Positions 32,298 through 40,640 of a DNA stretch of 64,000 nucleotides are shown here, piece after piece. This stretch comes from Microbacterium sp. LWH3-1.2 (GTDB lineage: Bacteria > Actinomycetota > Actinomycetes > Actinomycetales > Microbacteriaceae): positions 3,720,001 through 3,784,000 of the forward strand of contig NZ_JBEGIK010000001.1 of NCBI RefSeq assembly GCF_040675855.1, written 5' to 3'. The first letter of the stretch is position 1; each line of letters opens with the position of its first letter. The position numbers were made by a program, and so were the translations under genes. Below the pieces are notes generated by a model. It was not told the DNA's origin. It saw nothing but the letters and a program-made list of their open reading frames with translations, and did no database searches.

Positions 32298-34037
32298 TCA
32301 GGACAGAACGGATGCCTCAGCCTCGGCGTCGGCGTCTTCGCGCGCGTAGACGCGCTCACCGTCGATCCAGGTCGACGCGACGCGGCACAGGTACAGGTCT
32401 TCCGCGGGAACGGTGAACGGGTTCGGCTCGACGACCACGAGGTTCGCGAGGTAGCCCGCCCGGAGATAGCCGGTGTCGTGGTCGCGGTGGTTCACGTACG
32501 CGCTGCCCGACGTGTAGGCGGCGAGCGCCGTCGCGAGGTCGAGTCGCTGGTGGGCACCGCCGAGCGGCTCGTCGTCGGAGAGCGGCGCGACGCGGTTCAC
32601 CGCGATGTGCACCCCCGCGAGCGGGTCGGCACTCGAGACCGGCCAGTCGCTGCCGCCGGCGAGGCGCACCCCGGCGCGCTGCAGATCGCCGAACGGATAC
32701 TGGCGCGATGCGGCGGACTCGGCGAGGAACGGCAGTGTGAGCTCGTCCAGCTGGTCCTCGTGGCACGCCCACAGGGGCTGCAGGTTCGCCACGGCACCGG
32801 TCGCGGCGAAGCGCGGCACGTCGGCGGCGTCGACCACCTGGATGTGGGCGAGGTGGTGCCGGCCGTCGGTGGCGCCGTTGACCTCCGCCGCCGCCTCGAG
32901 CGCGTCGAGCGCCTCGCGCACGGCACGGTCGCCGAGGGCGTGGAAGTGCAGTTGGAAGCCCGCGGCGTCAGCGGCGATGGCGTACTCGCGCAGGCGCTCG
33001 GCGGGGATGAACGACAGGCCGCGGTTGTCGGTGGAGTGGCCGTGCGCGTCGCGGTACGGCTCGAGCATCGCGGCCGTGTGGTTCTCGGCGACGCCGTCGA
33101 CCATGAACTTGATCGAGCCGAGCGAGAAGCGGTCCTCCTGGCCGAGAGCGGCGACCTCGTCACGCATGCGGATCATGCCTTCGAGCTGCTCGATCCCCTG
33201 GCCGCGCTTCCACCACTGGGCGCCCACGACGTGGGCCCTGAGCGTCCTCTCGGCGAGCGCGCGACGGTACGAGGCGAGCGCACCGGGGATCCCGGGGAAG
33301 TCGCCCACCAGTGCGTCCTGCCAGCCTGTGATGCCCTGCGCGATGAGGTCGTCCTGCGCACGCAGCAGGCCCGCGTAGGCGAGGTCCTCGGAGACCTTCG
33401 GACGGACGTCGGCGAAGAGGTCGCCTGCGCCCTCGTGGAAGGTGCCCGCCGGGAACCCGTCGGCTTCCCGCTCGATGCGCCCGTCGGCCGGATCGGCCGT
33501 CGTCGCATCGACGCCGGCCGCGCGCATCGCCGCGGTGTTCGCCCACGCGGAGTGGTGGTCGCGGCTGGCGAGCAGCACCGGCCGGTCGGGCACGATGGCA
33601 TCGAGCGCGGTGCGAACCGGTGCGCCGCCCGGGAAGTGGTCCATCGACCAGCCGCCGCCCACGATCCACTCGACCTCGGGGTTCTCGGCGGCGTAGCGCG
33701 CGATGGCCGCCAGCGTGGCGGCGGCGTCCTCGGACCCGGTGAGGTTGCACTGGAGCAGCTCGACGCCGCCCGACATGGGGTGCACGTGCGCGTCCTGGAA
33801 CCCGGGGGCGAGCAGCGCGCCCGCGAGGTCGACCACTTCGGTGTCAGGACCGATCATCACGGACGCCGCGTCCTCGGCGCACACCGCCGCGATGCGGCCG
33901 TCCCGCACGGCGACGGCGACGCCGCTCAGTGCGTCTGCGCTTCCCGCGCTCACGAGGTCGGAGCTGAACAGCGCGCCTCGGATGAACACGGTGTCTGCGA
34001 ACAGGGTGTCTGCGTCTGCAGGAACGGCAGCGGCCAC
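32298..34037 (-). CDS. YtcJ-type amidohydrolase
   Basis: 579-residue metal-dependent hydrolase of the amidohydrolase superfamily. The N-terminal composite beta-domain is followed by the metal-site motif LLAPGFQDAHVHPMSGG (HxH). Further family blocks are LASRDHHSAWANTAAMRAAG, IKFMVDGVAENHTAAMLEPY, FHALGDRAVREALDALE and GGSDWPVSSADPLAGVHIAVNR. Family members act on amides, imides and N-formyl compounds; this substrate is unknown. No signal peptide, so it works in the cytoplasm, probably on what the following ABC transporter imports. First gene of the operon, divergent from the TetR gene. Confidence 0.88.
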   Translation of the reverse strand: MAAAVPADADTLFADTVFIRGALFSSDLVSAGSADALSGVAVAVRDGRIAAVCAEDAASVMIGPDTEVVDLAGALLAPGFQDAHVHPMSGGVELLQCNLTGSEDAAATLAAIARYAAENPEVEWIVGGGWSMDHFPGGAPVRTALDAIVPDRPVLLASRDHHSAWANTAAMRAAGVDATTADPADGRIEREADGFPAGTFHEGAGDLFADVRPKVSEDLAYAGLLRAQDDLIAQGITGWQDALVGDFPGIPGALASYRRALAERTLRAHVVGAQWWKRGQGIEQLEGMIRMRDEVAALGQEDRFSLGSIKFMVDGVAENHTAAMLEPYRDAHGHSTDNRGLSFIPAERLREYAIAADAAGFQLHFHALGDRAVREALDALEAAAEVNGATDGRHHLAHIQVVDAADVPRFAATGAVANLQPLWACHEDQLDELTLPFLAESAASRQYPFGDLQRAGVRLAGGSDWPVSSADPLAGVHIAVNRVAPLSDDEPLGGAHQRLDLATALAAYTSGSAYVNHRDHDTGYLRAGYLANLVVVEPNPFTVPAEDLYLCRVASTWIDGERVYAREDADAEAEASVLS

Positions 34038-34089
34038 GGGACCTCTCCTTCGTCGTCGAACGGGTTTCTTGACGATAGGTCGACGTCAA

Positions 34090-34118
34090 CGCTTCTGTCA
34101 ACACTGTTGACAGAAGCG
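34090..34118. promoter_or_regulatory. 29-bp palindromic operator between the amidohydrolase operon and the TetR gene
   Basis: CGCTTCTGTCAAC (34090-34102), spacer ACT, exact complement GTTGACAGAAGCG (34106-34118). Both arms contain TTGACA, one on each strand, so it can supply -35 boxes for both divergent genes. For the operon, TTGACA (34097-34102, minus) is followed 19 bp later by TATCGT (34072-34077). A TetR dimer bound here would shut both genes. Confidence 0.7.
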
Positions 34119-34176
34119 ATGACAAAGTGACCTGACCGGGGACGTCACGCCGCGGCGACATGACCCCCGTGGCACG

Positions 34177-34890
34177 ATGGACGCGACGGCGAAAGCGGGG
34201 ATCATGGCGGCACGCAACGGGGCGACGCCCGACAAGGCCGGCGCGAAGCGCCTGGATCGCGCGACGATCATCGCCGCCGGGCTCGAGCTCGCCGAGACCA
34301 CCGGCTCCGCGTCCCTCTCGATCCGCGACCTGGGTGCGAAGCTCGGCACCGACCCCACCGCCGTCTACCGCCACTTCCGCGGCAAGGAAGACCTGATGAG
34401 CGCGCTGCTCGACGAGCTCACTCTCCGCAGCCTCGCCGCGGTCACCGCCGATCCCTCGCAGTGGCAGGATCGCCTGCGCCAGCTCGCAGCGGCGACGCTG
34501 ACCGAGTTCGCCCGCTACCCCGCCGTGGGTCAGGAGGCGATCGTGCTCACGACGCACGGCCCCGGAGAGCTCGACGCCATCGAGTTCATGCTCGACGCCT
34601 TCTCGCGCGCCGGTCTCATCGGCGACGCGCTGGTGCAGCACTACGCGCTCATGGCGACGCACGTGCTCTCCATCGCCGCGGGCATTGCCCGCGCACGGGC
34701 CGAGCGCGCCGCCCTCGCCGCGGCGGGCTCCAGCCCGTGGTTCGAGGGACCGCTGCTCGTCGACCCGCTCAAGCACCCCCGCATCGCGCAGATGTCCGCG
34801 CAGCTGCTGGGCCTCGAGGATCGCGAGCTCTTCATGCTCGGCGTCGAGTCGGTCATCCGCTCGGCCGAGCGCGCCGCCGGCACCGCCTGA
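34177..34890 (+). CDS. TetR-family regulator
   Basis: 237 residues. The N-terminal HTH is ATIIAAGLELAETTGSASLSIRDLGAKLGTDPTAVYRHFRGKEDLMSALL (about residues 30-79). The C-terminal ligand domain is TetR_C-like and helical, ending in DRELFMLGVESVIRSAERAAG. An inner ATG at 34204 (MAARNGATPD) is an alternative start. Divergent from the amidohydrolase/ABC operon, with a 29-bp palindrome between them. The likely ligand is the imported solute or its hydrolysis product. Confidence 0.88.
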   Translation: MDATAKAGIMAARNGATPDKAGAKRLDRATIIAAGLELAETTGSASLSIRDLGAKLGTDPTAVYRHFRGKEDLMSALLDELTLRSLAAVTADPSQWQDRLRQLAAATLTEFARYPAVGQEAIVLTTHGPGELDAIEFMLDAFSRAGLIGDALVQHYALMATHVLSIAAGIARARAERAALAAAGSSPWFEGPLLVDPLKHPRIAQMSAQLLGLEDRELFMLGVESVIRSAERAAGTA

Positions 34891-34943
34891 CCCGCCGCCG
34901 GCCTGTGAGTGGCCGACACCAGCCGCCGCGCGACGTGTGCGCG

Positions 34944-34974
34944 ATCAGTCCCGCCGTCGGCGTGCGGGACTGAT
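34944..34974. terminator. 11-bp perfect hairpin, terminator of the TetR gene
   Basis: ATCAGTCCCGC (34944-34954), 9-nt loop, GCGGGACTGAT (34964-34974). It lies after the TetR gene and ends two bases before the first operator of the next promoter, insulating the exporter from read-through. Confidence 0.6.
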
Positions 34975-34975
34975 A

Positions 34976-35036
34976 GTTGACGCATGTCAACCATCAGCGT
35001 ATAGTTGACTCAAATCAACTGTTGACTGATGTCAAC
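34976..35036. promoter_or_regulatory. Three GTTGAC inverted repeats covering the exporter promoter (MarR-type operators)
   Basis: O1 GTTGACGCATGTCAAC (34976-34991), O2 AGTTGACTCAAATCAACT (35003-35020) and O3 GTTGACTGATGTCAAC (35021-35036). All are inverted repeats of GTTGA(C) with 4-6 nt spacers. O1 covers the -35 box, O2 the -10 and start, and O3 the early transcript. The MarR-family gene that is co-transcribed with the exporter is the likely binder, giving autorepression. Confidence 0.72.
34977..35005 (+). promoter_or_regulatory. Promoter of the exporter-MarR operon
   Basis: -35 TTGACG (34977-34982), 17-bp spacer, -10 TATAGT (35000-35005): close to consensus for the housekeeping sigma factor and the clearest promoter in the window. 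Its two boxes lie inside operators O1 and O2. Confidence 0.75.
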
Positions 35037-35088
35037 CTTCTTCCGCGCCGACGGCGCCGCGACACCGCTCCTCGTTCTAAGGACCCCT

Positions 35089-36813
35089 ATGGCCACGTCC
35101 ACCCTCGCGACCGGGTCGGTCGCCACTGCCGACGAGAAGCGCCGGCACCGGCAGGTGCTGCAGGCGCTCACCGGCCTGCTGCTCGGCATGTTCGTGTCGA
35201 TGCTCGCGTCGACCGTCGTCTCGACCTCGCTCCCCGTCATCGTCCACGACCTCGGCGGCGACCAGGCGGCGTTCACGTGGGTCGTCACCGCGACCCTGCT
35301 GACGACCGCGATCTCGACCCCGATCTGGGGCAAGCTCGCCGACCTGTTCAACCGCAAGCTGCTCATCCAGATCGCGATCGTGATCTTCGTGCTCGCCACT
35401 GCGGCCGCCGGGTTCTCGCAGGATCCCGGCACGCTCATCGCGTTCCGCGCGGTGCAGGGCGTCGGCGCCGGCGGGCTCGCCGCACTCAGCCAGGTCATCA
35501 TGGCCGACATCATCAGCCCGCGCGAGCGCGGCCGGTACATGGGCCTGTTCGGCGCCGTCATGGCGGTTGCGACCGTCGGCGGCCCGCTCCTCGGCGGCTT
35601 CATCACCGACACGATCGACTGGCGCTGGAACTTCTTCATCGCGCTGCCGTTCGCAGTCGCCGCGCTCGTCATGATGCAGCGGACGCTCCACCTGCCGCCC
35701 CGCCCCAAGGTGAAGGCGCGCATCGACTACTTCGGCATCGTGCTGCTGTCGACAGCCGTGTCGCTCCTGCTCATCTGGGTCACGAACGCCGGCAAGGACT
35801 ACGACTGGTGGAGCACCGAGACGATCCTCATGGTCGGCGGAGCCCTGATCGCGGCGGTGCTCATCGTCATCGTCGAGCTGCGGTCGAAGGAGCCGCTCGT
35901 CCCCCTCACGATGTTCCGCAACCGCACGTTCACCCTCGCGGTCGTCGCGTCGATCTCGATCGGCATCGCGATGTTCGGTACGTCGGTGTTCCTCAGCCAG
36001 TACATGCAGCTGGCCCGCGGCGCGACCCCGACCGAGGCGGGTCTCATGACCATCCCGATGATCGCGGGCCTGCTGCTCGCGTCGATCGTGATCGGCGGTC
36101 TCGTGACCCGTCACGGCCACTGGAAGCCGTACCTCATCGTGGGCGGCGTGCTGTTGATCGCGGGTTCGTACCTGCTGTCGACCATCCACTACGACACGAA
36201 CTTCGTACTGGTCTCGCTCTACATGTTCCTGCTCGGCGCAGGCGTCGGCATGACGATGCAGAACCTCGTGCTCATCGTGCAGAACACGGCGAACCCGAGC
36301 GAGATCGGCGTCGCGAGCTCGGGCGTGACGTTCTTCCGCAGCCTCGGCGGCACGATCGGCGTCTCGGTCATGGGCGCCGCACTGGCGACCTCGGCGACGA
36401 ACCTCTTCACCGACCGCAAGGAAGACATCGGCGCGGCCCTCATGGCACTCGGAGAGAAGGGCGCCGCCATCGGGCAGCAGCTCGCGTCGGGCACCATCCC
36501 GCAGGTCTCGGCGCTGCCCGAGTCGATCCGCGTGATCGTCGAGGACATCTACGCCCAGGCGATCGCGCACTCCTTCCTGATCGCCGTGCCCCTGGCCGTG
36601 ATCAGCCTCATCGCGATCATCTTCCTGCCGAACAAGCCGCTCACCCGCATGACCACGAGCGAGCGCGTCCAGGCGAGCGAGGCCGACCTCGCGACCGTGT
36701 CGGTCGCCGAGGGCATGGAGACGCTCACCGCGACGGCGACGGCGACGGCGGACACGGATGCTGCGGCCCCGGCGGCCGGCGCCGCGGACGAGGCATCCGC
36801 GACCCGGCGCTAA
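35089..36813 (+). CDS. EmrB/QacA-family MFS multidrug exporter (DHA2, 14 helices)
   Basis: 574-residue drug/proton antiporter. Family markers are LDxTVV-like SMLASTVVSTSLPVIVHDLGG after helix 1, WVVTATLLTTAISTPIWGKLADLFNRK (motif A), AFRAVQGVGAGGL (motif B) and VMAVATVGGPLLGGFITDTIDWRWNFFI (motif C). The C-terminal 45 residues are Thr/Ala-rich and cytoplasmic. ATG 35089 is chosen because CTAAGGA precedes it at good spacing; an in-frame ATG at 35029 lies inside operator O3. The stop overlaps the MarR start (TAATG). Substrate unknown. Confidence 0.92.
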   Translation: MATSTLATGSVATADEKRRHRQVLQALTGLLLGMFVSMLASTVVSTSLPVIVHDLGGDQAAFTWVVTATLLTTAISTPIWGKLADLFNRKLLIQIAIVIFVLATAAAGFSQDPGTLIAFRAVQGVGAGGLAALSQVIMADIISPRERGRYMGLFGAVMAVATVGGPLLGGFITDTIDWRWNFFIALPFAVAALVMMQRTLHLPPRPKVKARIDYFGIVLLSTAVSLLLIWVTNAGKDYDWWSTETILMVGGALIAAVLIVIVELRSKEPLVPLTMFRNRTFTLAVVASISIGIAMFGTSVFLSQYMQLARGATPTEAGLMTIPMIAGLLLASIVIGGLVTRHGHWKPYLIVGGVLLIAGSYLLSTIHYDTNFVLVSLYMFLLGAGVGMTMQNLVLIVQNTANPSEIGVASSGVTFFRSLGGTIGVSVMGAALATSATNLFTDRKEDIGAALMALGEKGAAIGQQLASGTIPQVSALPESIRVIVEDIYAQAIAHSFLIAVPLAVISLIAIIFLPNKPLTRMTTSERVQASEADLATVSVAEGMETLTATATATADTDAAAPAAGAADEASATRR

Positions 36814-37289
36814 TGTCGAATCCGATGGCCTCCGACGACACTCGAGCAGCGCGCACCGAGGCGGTGCGCGCCCTCGAGGCGGAGTTCTCGGAGCTGATCA
36901 ACCGAATCCGGCGGATCCTCATCGACAACGCCAACCGCGTGAGCCCGGGCATGCTGCCGGGCGCCTACAAGGTGTTCACCACCATCGTGCGCCGCGAAGG
37001 CATCACCCTCTCGGCGCTCGCCGAGTCGCTCACGTCGGACAAGGGCCAGGTCAGCCGCACGGTGCGCGAGCTCGAGCAGCTGGGCCTGGTGCAGCGCACG
37101 CCCGACCCCGACGACGGCCGGTCGAGCCTGCTCTCCCCCACCCCTTTCGGGCTGGAGCGACTGGCCGAGGCGCGCGCGCCTCAGGAGAACCTGCTCGTGG
37201 ACGCGCTCGAGGAGTGGCCCGTCGACGACATCCTCAACCTCACGCGACTGCTGCACGCGCTCACCCTCGGCGAGCGCCCAGCCTCGTGA
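36813..37289 (+). CDS. MarR-family regulator co-transcribed with the exporter
   Basis: 158-residue winged-helix repressor: ALEAEFSELINRIRRILIDNANRVSPGMLPGAYKVFTTIVRREGI, then HTH LSALAESLTSDKGQVSRTVRELEQLGLVQR and wing TPDPDDGRSSLLSPTPFG. ATG 36813 shares a base with the exporter stop (TAATG), so translation is coupled. Family precedent is ligand-relieved repression of an efflux pump; the triple inverted repeat at the exporter promoter is the expected target. Confidence 0.92.
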   Translation: MSNPMASDDTRAARTEAVRALEAEFSELINRIRRILIDNANRVSPGMLPGAYKVFTTIVRREGITLSALAESLTSDKGQVSRTVRELEQLGLVQRTPDPDDGRSSLLSPTPFGLERLAEARAPQENLLVDALEEWPVDDILNLTRLLHALTLGERPAS

Positions 37290-37328
37290 GCTCCCGCGGT
37301 CGCCCGAGATCGGCGCGGCCGCGGGCGG

Positions 37329-37346
37329 CACGCCGGCATCGGCGTG
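37329..37346. terminator. Short hairpin downstream of the MarR gene
   Basis: CACGCCG (37329-37335), loop GCAT, CGGCGTG (37340-37346). A 7-bp stem with a tetraloop 40 bp after the stop; no T-run. Possible terminator of the exporter-MarR operon. Confidence 0.4.
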
Positions 37347-37459
37347 TTGCGACACCGGTAGCACCCGCGTAACACGAGCGAGACGAACGCAGGGTTGACT
37401 GTAGCCACGGGGGTTCAGTTCTGGTGCCGAAGGCGGCACACCCGCGGAAGGAGCGCACG

Positions 37460-38485
37460 ATGAGGATCCGACCGCTGCGATCGGCGCCCGACACCCCGCT
37501 CGCCCCCGTCGAGGCGCCGCCCACCGACATGCGGGCGATGGTCGTGGACGCCGCGGGCGGCGCCGACGCGCTGCACGCAGCATCCGTTCCCGTCCCCTCG
37601 CCGGTGCTGAGCGAGGTGCTCGTCCGCGTCGTCGCCGCAGGCGTCAACCCGATCGACGCCAAGACGCGCGGCGGCAGGGGCGTCTCCGGAGCGATCGCGG
37701 CGTACCCCGCGACCCTGGGCTACGACTTCAGCGGCATCGTCGTGAAGAGCCCCTACGAGGCGCACCCCTTCGCCCCTGGCACCGAGGTGTTCGGCATGAC
37801 CTCGTTCCCGCGCACCGGCGGCTCGTACGCCGAGTACGTCGTGGCGCCCTCGCTCTCGGTCGCCCGCAAGCCCTCCTCCCTGTCGCATGTCGAGGCAGCA
37901 GGCGTGCCGCTCGCGGCGCTCACCGCCTGGGGTCTCGTGGTCGAGACCGCGCACGCGCACGAGGGGCAGCGCATGCTGATCCATGCGGGCAGCGGAGGGG
38001 TCGGCCACTTCGCGGTGCAGTTCGCCGCCTACTTCGGTGCGCACGTCACCGTGACCGCCTCCGCTCGCAATGCGTCGTGGCTTCGCGAACTCGGCGCCGC
38101 AGTCGTGGTCGACTACACGACCGCGCGATTCGAGGAGGTCGTCGGCGAGGTGGACGTCGTCATCGACCTCGTCGGCAACGTCCACTCCGAGACCGGCACG
38201 CGCTCGCTCGAGGTGTTGCGCACCGGCGGGCTCTACGTGCTCGTGCCGACCGGTTCCTGGCCGGGCTATGCCGAGGCTGCGGCAGAAGCGGGCGTGCGCA
38301 CCACCTCGTACAAGGTGGTTCCCGACGGCGGGGCGCTCGCGACGATCGGCCGTCTGCTGGACTCCGGCTCGGTGCAGGTCTACATCGATCAGGTCTTCGA
38401 CCTCGCCGAGGCCCCCGCCGCGCACCGCGCGATCGAGACGGGACACACGCGCGGGAAGGTCGTTCTCCGCGTCAGCGACGGCTGA
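37460..38485 (+). CDS. Zinc-independent quinone oxidoreductase / NADP-dependent alcohol dehydrogenase-like protein
   Basis: 341 residues of the medium-chain dehydrogenase superfamily, quinone oxidoreductase branch. Blocks: VLVRVVAAGVNPIDAKTRGG, LGYDFSGIVV, GVPLAALTAWGLVVE and the nucleotide site MLIHAGSGGVGHFAVQFAAYFGAHVTVTA. No zinc-ligand cysteines are present. The C-terminus has the usual AHRAIETGHTRGKVVLRV. ATG 37460 has a strong GGAAGGAG site; a GTG 36 bp upstream in frame has none. The N-terminal 30 residues are Pro-rich and extra. Substrate unknown. Confidence 0.87.
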   Translation: MRIRPLRSAPDTPLAPVEAPPTDMRAMVVDAAGGADALHAASVPVPSPVLSEVLVRVVAAGVNPIDAKTRGGRGVSGAIAAYPATLGYDFSGIVVKSPYEAHPFAPGTEVFGMTSFPRTGGSYAEYVVAPSLSVARKPSSLSHVEAAGVPLAALTAWGLVVETAHAHEGQRMLIHAGSGGVGHFAVQFAAYFGAHVTVTASARNASWLRELGAAVVVDYTTARFEEVVGEVDVVIDLVGNVHSETGTRSLEVLRTGGLYVLVPTGSWPGYAEAAAEAGVRTTSYKVVPDGGALATIGRLLDSGSVQVYIDQVFDLAEAPAAHRAIETGHTRGKVVLRVSDG

Positions 38486-38506
38486 CCCCGCTCGTGCCGG
38501 GCACGG

Positions 38507-39400
38507 TCACCGTGAGGGCGCGAGGACACGTCGCCCCTCGGCGACGATAGCGTCGGCGATGGCGTCGAGGAGCGGCGAGCGGAGGTTCCACTGCTGCCAG
38601 TGCAGGCCGACATCGACCGGCGGACCGCCCAGCAGCACGAGTTCGCCGCGCTCGAGCGCATCGTAGGACTGGAAGCGCGGCAGCATCGCCCACCCGAGCC
38701 CCCGGCGCACCGCCGATGCGAAGTCGTTCGACGCGGGCACGTAATGCCGCGGCGGCTCCGCAGGGTCGACGCCGTGGTGCGCGAGCCACTCGTTCTGCAG
38801 GTCGTCGCGGCGATCGAAGTCCACCACCGGCGCGTTCGCCAGGGCGATCGCCCGGTCGCCGGCGAGCCACCGCGCCACGAACGCCGGCGTGGCGACTGCC
38901 TCGTAGCGCATCGCTCCGAGGGTCGACGAGCGGCACCCGGCAACCGGCGAAGCGCGCGAAGTGACCGCGCCCATCACGGTTCCCGACTCGAGCAGTCCGG
39001 CGGTGAAGTCCTGATCGTCGCGATGGAGATCGAAGACGACGGGATGCTGCTCCGCGAGGCGCGCGAGAGGCTCGAGGAACCACGTCGCCAGCGAGTCCGC
39101 GTTCACCGCGAGCGGCACCACCGTGAGTGCGGCCTCGTCGTCGCCGGCGCCCAGCTCAGCGAGCGCGTCGTGCTCGAGCAGCGCCGTCTGCCGCGCGAGC
39201 CGTATCACCGACATGCCGGCCTCGGTGGCCCGCACCGGCTTGGAGCGCACGAGCACGAGCCGCCCGAGCTGCTCCTCGAGCGCCTTGACGCGCTGGCTGA
39301 CTGCCGACGGCGTGACGTGCAGCCGCCGCGCGGCCGCGTCGAGCGTGCCCTCGTCGACGACGACGGCCAGGGTCTCTGCCAGCTCGAACGGAATGCGCAT
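38507..39400 (-). CDS. lysG: LysR-family regulator LysG/ArgP
   Basis: 297-residue LysR activator. HTH at residues 3-60 (FELAETLAVVVDEGTLDAAARRLHVTPSAVSQRVKALEEQLGR) and effector domain with LAVNADSLATWFLEPLARL, the ArgP/LysG-type start of the ligand-binding half. In Corynebacterium glutamicum LysG activates lysE in response to lysine, arginine or related amino acids. Here it is divergent from lysE with only 71 bp between, the same arrangement. The intergenic DNA contains TTAAGCCTGACTAAT, a T-N11-A type LysR site candidate. Confidence 0.9.
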   Translation of the reverse strand: MRIPFELAETLAVVVDEGTLDAAARRLHVTPSAVSQRVKALEEQLGRLVLVRSKPVRATEAGMSVIRLARQTALLEHDALAELGAGDDEAALTVVPLAVNADSLATWFLEPLARLAEQHPVVFDLHRDDQDFTAGLLESGTVMGAVTSRASPVAGCRSSTLGAMRYEAVATPAFVARWLAGDRAIALANAPVVDFDRRDDLQNEWLAHHGVDPAEPPRHYVPASNDFASAVRRGLGWAMLPRFQSYDALERGELVLLGGPPVDVGLHWQQWNLRSPLLDAIADAIVAEGRRVLAPSR

Positions 39401-39471
39401 ATTAAGCCTGACTAATGCTACTGAAGATTCATGAGCTGGACTACGGATGCTGCCGCTCTTACCGTCGAAGG

Positions 39472-40218
39472 GTGTTCTCCCCCGTTCTCGCCGGCCTCGG
39501 TCTCGGCTTCTCGCTCATCATCGCCATCGGCGCGCAGAACCTGTTCGTGCTGCGCCAGGGCCTGCGCCGCGAGCACGTCCTCGCCGTCGCAGGGATCTGC
39601 GCGATCTCGGACGCCGTCCTCATCGCGCTGGGCGTCTCGGGCATCGGATTCGTGCTGCAGGCCTTGCCGTGGCTCGTCGATGTGGTGCGCTGGGCGGGCG
39701 CGCTCTTCCTCGTGGCGTACGGCGTGCTGGCCGCGCGTCGCGCGTGGCGGCAGTCGGGCGAAGCGCTGGACGCATGTGACCACCCGAACCCCGGTTCGGC
39801 CGGGGCGCACCGGGCGGTCGCGCCGGGCCGCACTCACGCCGGGGACGCGCTCGAGGCCGATGCATCCGCATCCGCCGTGCGCAGCGACATCCGCACTGCC
39901 TCTGCTCCACCCACGCGCGCACGTCTGATCCCCGTGCTGCTGACCTGCCTGGCGCTCACGTGGCTCAACCCCCACGTCTACCTCGACACCGTCTTCCTGC
40001 TCGGCACCGTCGCGAACACGCACGGCGATCAGCGCTGGCTTTTCGCCGCCGGCGCCATGGCCGCGAGCGTCATCTGGTTCGTCGGCCTCGCTTTCGGCGC
40101 GCGCCTGCTCGGCCGCTGGCTGTCGACGCCGCAGGCATGGCGCATCCTCGACGCGGTGATCGCGGTCGTGATGATCGCCCTCGGCGTCTCCCTCGTCCTC
40201 CCCCACGGAGCGGGCTGA
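39472..40218 (+). CDS. lysE: LysE-family basic amino acid exporter
   Basis: 248-residue exporter with six hydrophobic segments. N-terminal signature GLGLGFSLIIAIGAQNLFVLRQGLRREHVLAVAGICAISDAVLIALG, then ALFLVAYGVLAARRAW and the second-half block LTCLALTWLNPHVYLDTVFLLGTVA. The central cytoplasmic loop is enlarged to about 50 residues and very Ala/Arg/His-rich. GTG start at 39472 (GAAGG upstream). Exports L-lysine/L-arginine to prevent toxic build-up, for example when growing on peptides. The stop lies in a hairpin shared with the convergent gene. Confidence 0.9.
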   Translation: MFSPVLAGLGLGFSLIIAIGAQNLFVLRQGLRREHVLAVAGICAISDAVLIALGVSGIGFVLQALPWLVDVVRWAGALFLVAYGVLAARRAWRQSGEALDACDHPNPGSAGAHRAVAPGRTHAGDALEADASASAVRSDIRTASAPPTRARLIPVLLTCLALTWLNPHVYLDTVFLLGTVANTHGDQRWLFAAGAMAASVIWFVGLAFGARLLGRWLSTPQAWRILDAVIAVVMIALGVSLVLPHGAG

Positions 40219-40229
40219 CGCCCTCAGCC
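40213..40229. other. Hairpin built from two convergent stop codons (lysE / DUF1801)
   Basis: GGCTGA (40213-40218), loop CGCCC, TCAGCC (40224-40229). The TGA of lysE and the stop of the convergent DUF1801 gene are the two inner ends of the stem. Only 6 bp, so at best a weak bidirectional terminator. Confidence 0.35.
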
Positions 40230-40577
40230 GTCGATCTGCTCCTTGCGGGCGAGCACGAGGGCGCGCACGACGTCGTCGGACAACGGGTGCTCGGGCTGGT
40301 AGCGGATCGTGCCCTTGTCCAGCCCGATGCCGGGATGCCCGGCGAGCGCGTCGCCGACGGCCGACACCGCGGCCGGGCTGAACGGGTAGACGCCGATGTG
40401 CTTCTTCGCCCGCATGACTGACACCAGCGGCTTGCCGCGGTACACGAGTGCCGGCATCCCGTATCCGAGCCCCTGCTCCGCATCGGGCGCCTCTTCTCGC
40501 GCGATCTCGTAGATCCGCTCGACCGACGGCCGATCAGCCGCGTCGAGTCCCGCCAGGAGTTCGTCGACGGTTCCCAT
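40224..40577 (-). CDS. DUF1801 (YdhG/iron-chaperone-like) protein
   Basis: 117 residues: MGTVDELLAGLDAADRPSVERIYEIAREEAPDAEQGLGYGMPALVYRGKPLVSVMRAKKHIGVYPFSP, then LDKGTIRYQPEHPLSDDVVRALVLARKEQ. This is the DUF1801 pattern, with the conserved GYGMPAL and HIGVYPF blocks. Homologues include a frataxin-like Bacillus iron chaperone, but the function here is not established. ATG 40577. A start 26 codons upstream adds a Pro/Arg-rich stretch and is less likely. Confidence 0.8.
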   Translation of the reverse strand: MGTVDELLAGLDAADRPSVERIYEIAREEAPDAEQGLGYGMPALVYRGKPLVSVMRAKKHIGVYPFSPAAVSAVGDALAGHPGIGLDKGTIRYQPEHPLSDDVVRALVLARKEQIDG

Positions 40578-40640
40578 GTGGGCATCCTTGCCCACGGCGC
40601 CCCGTCGCGGCAAGCCCGGCGATTCGGCAGGATGAACGCC

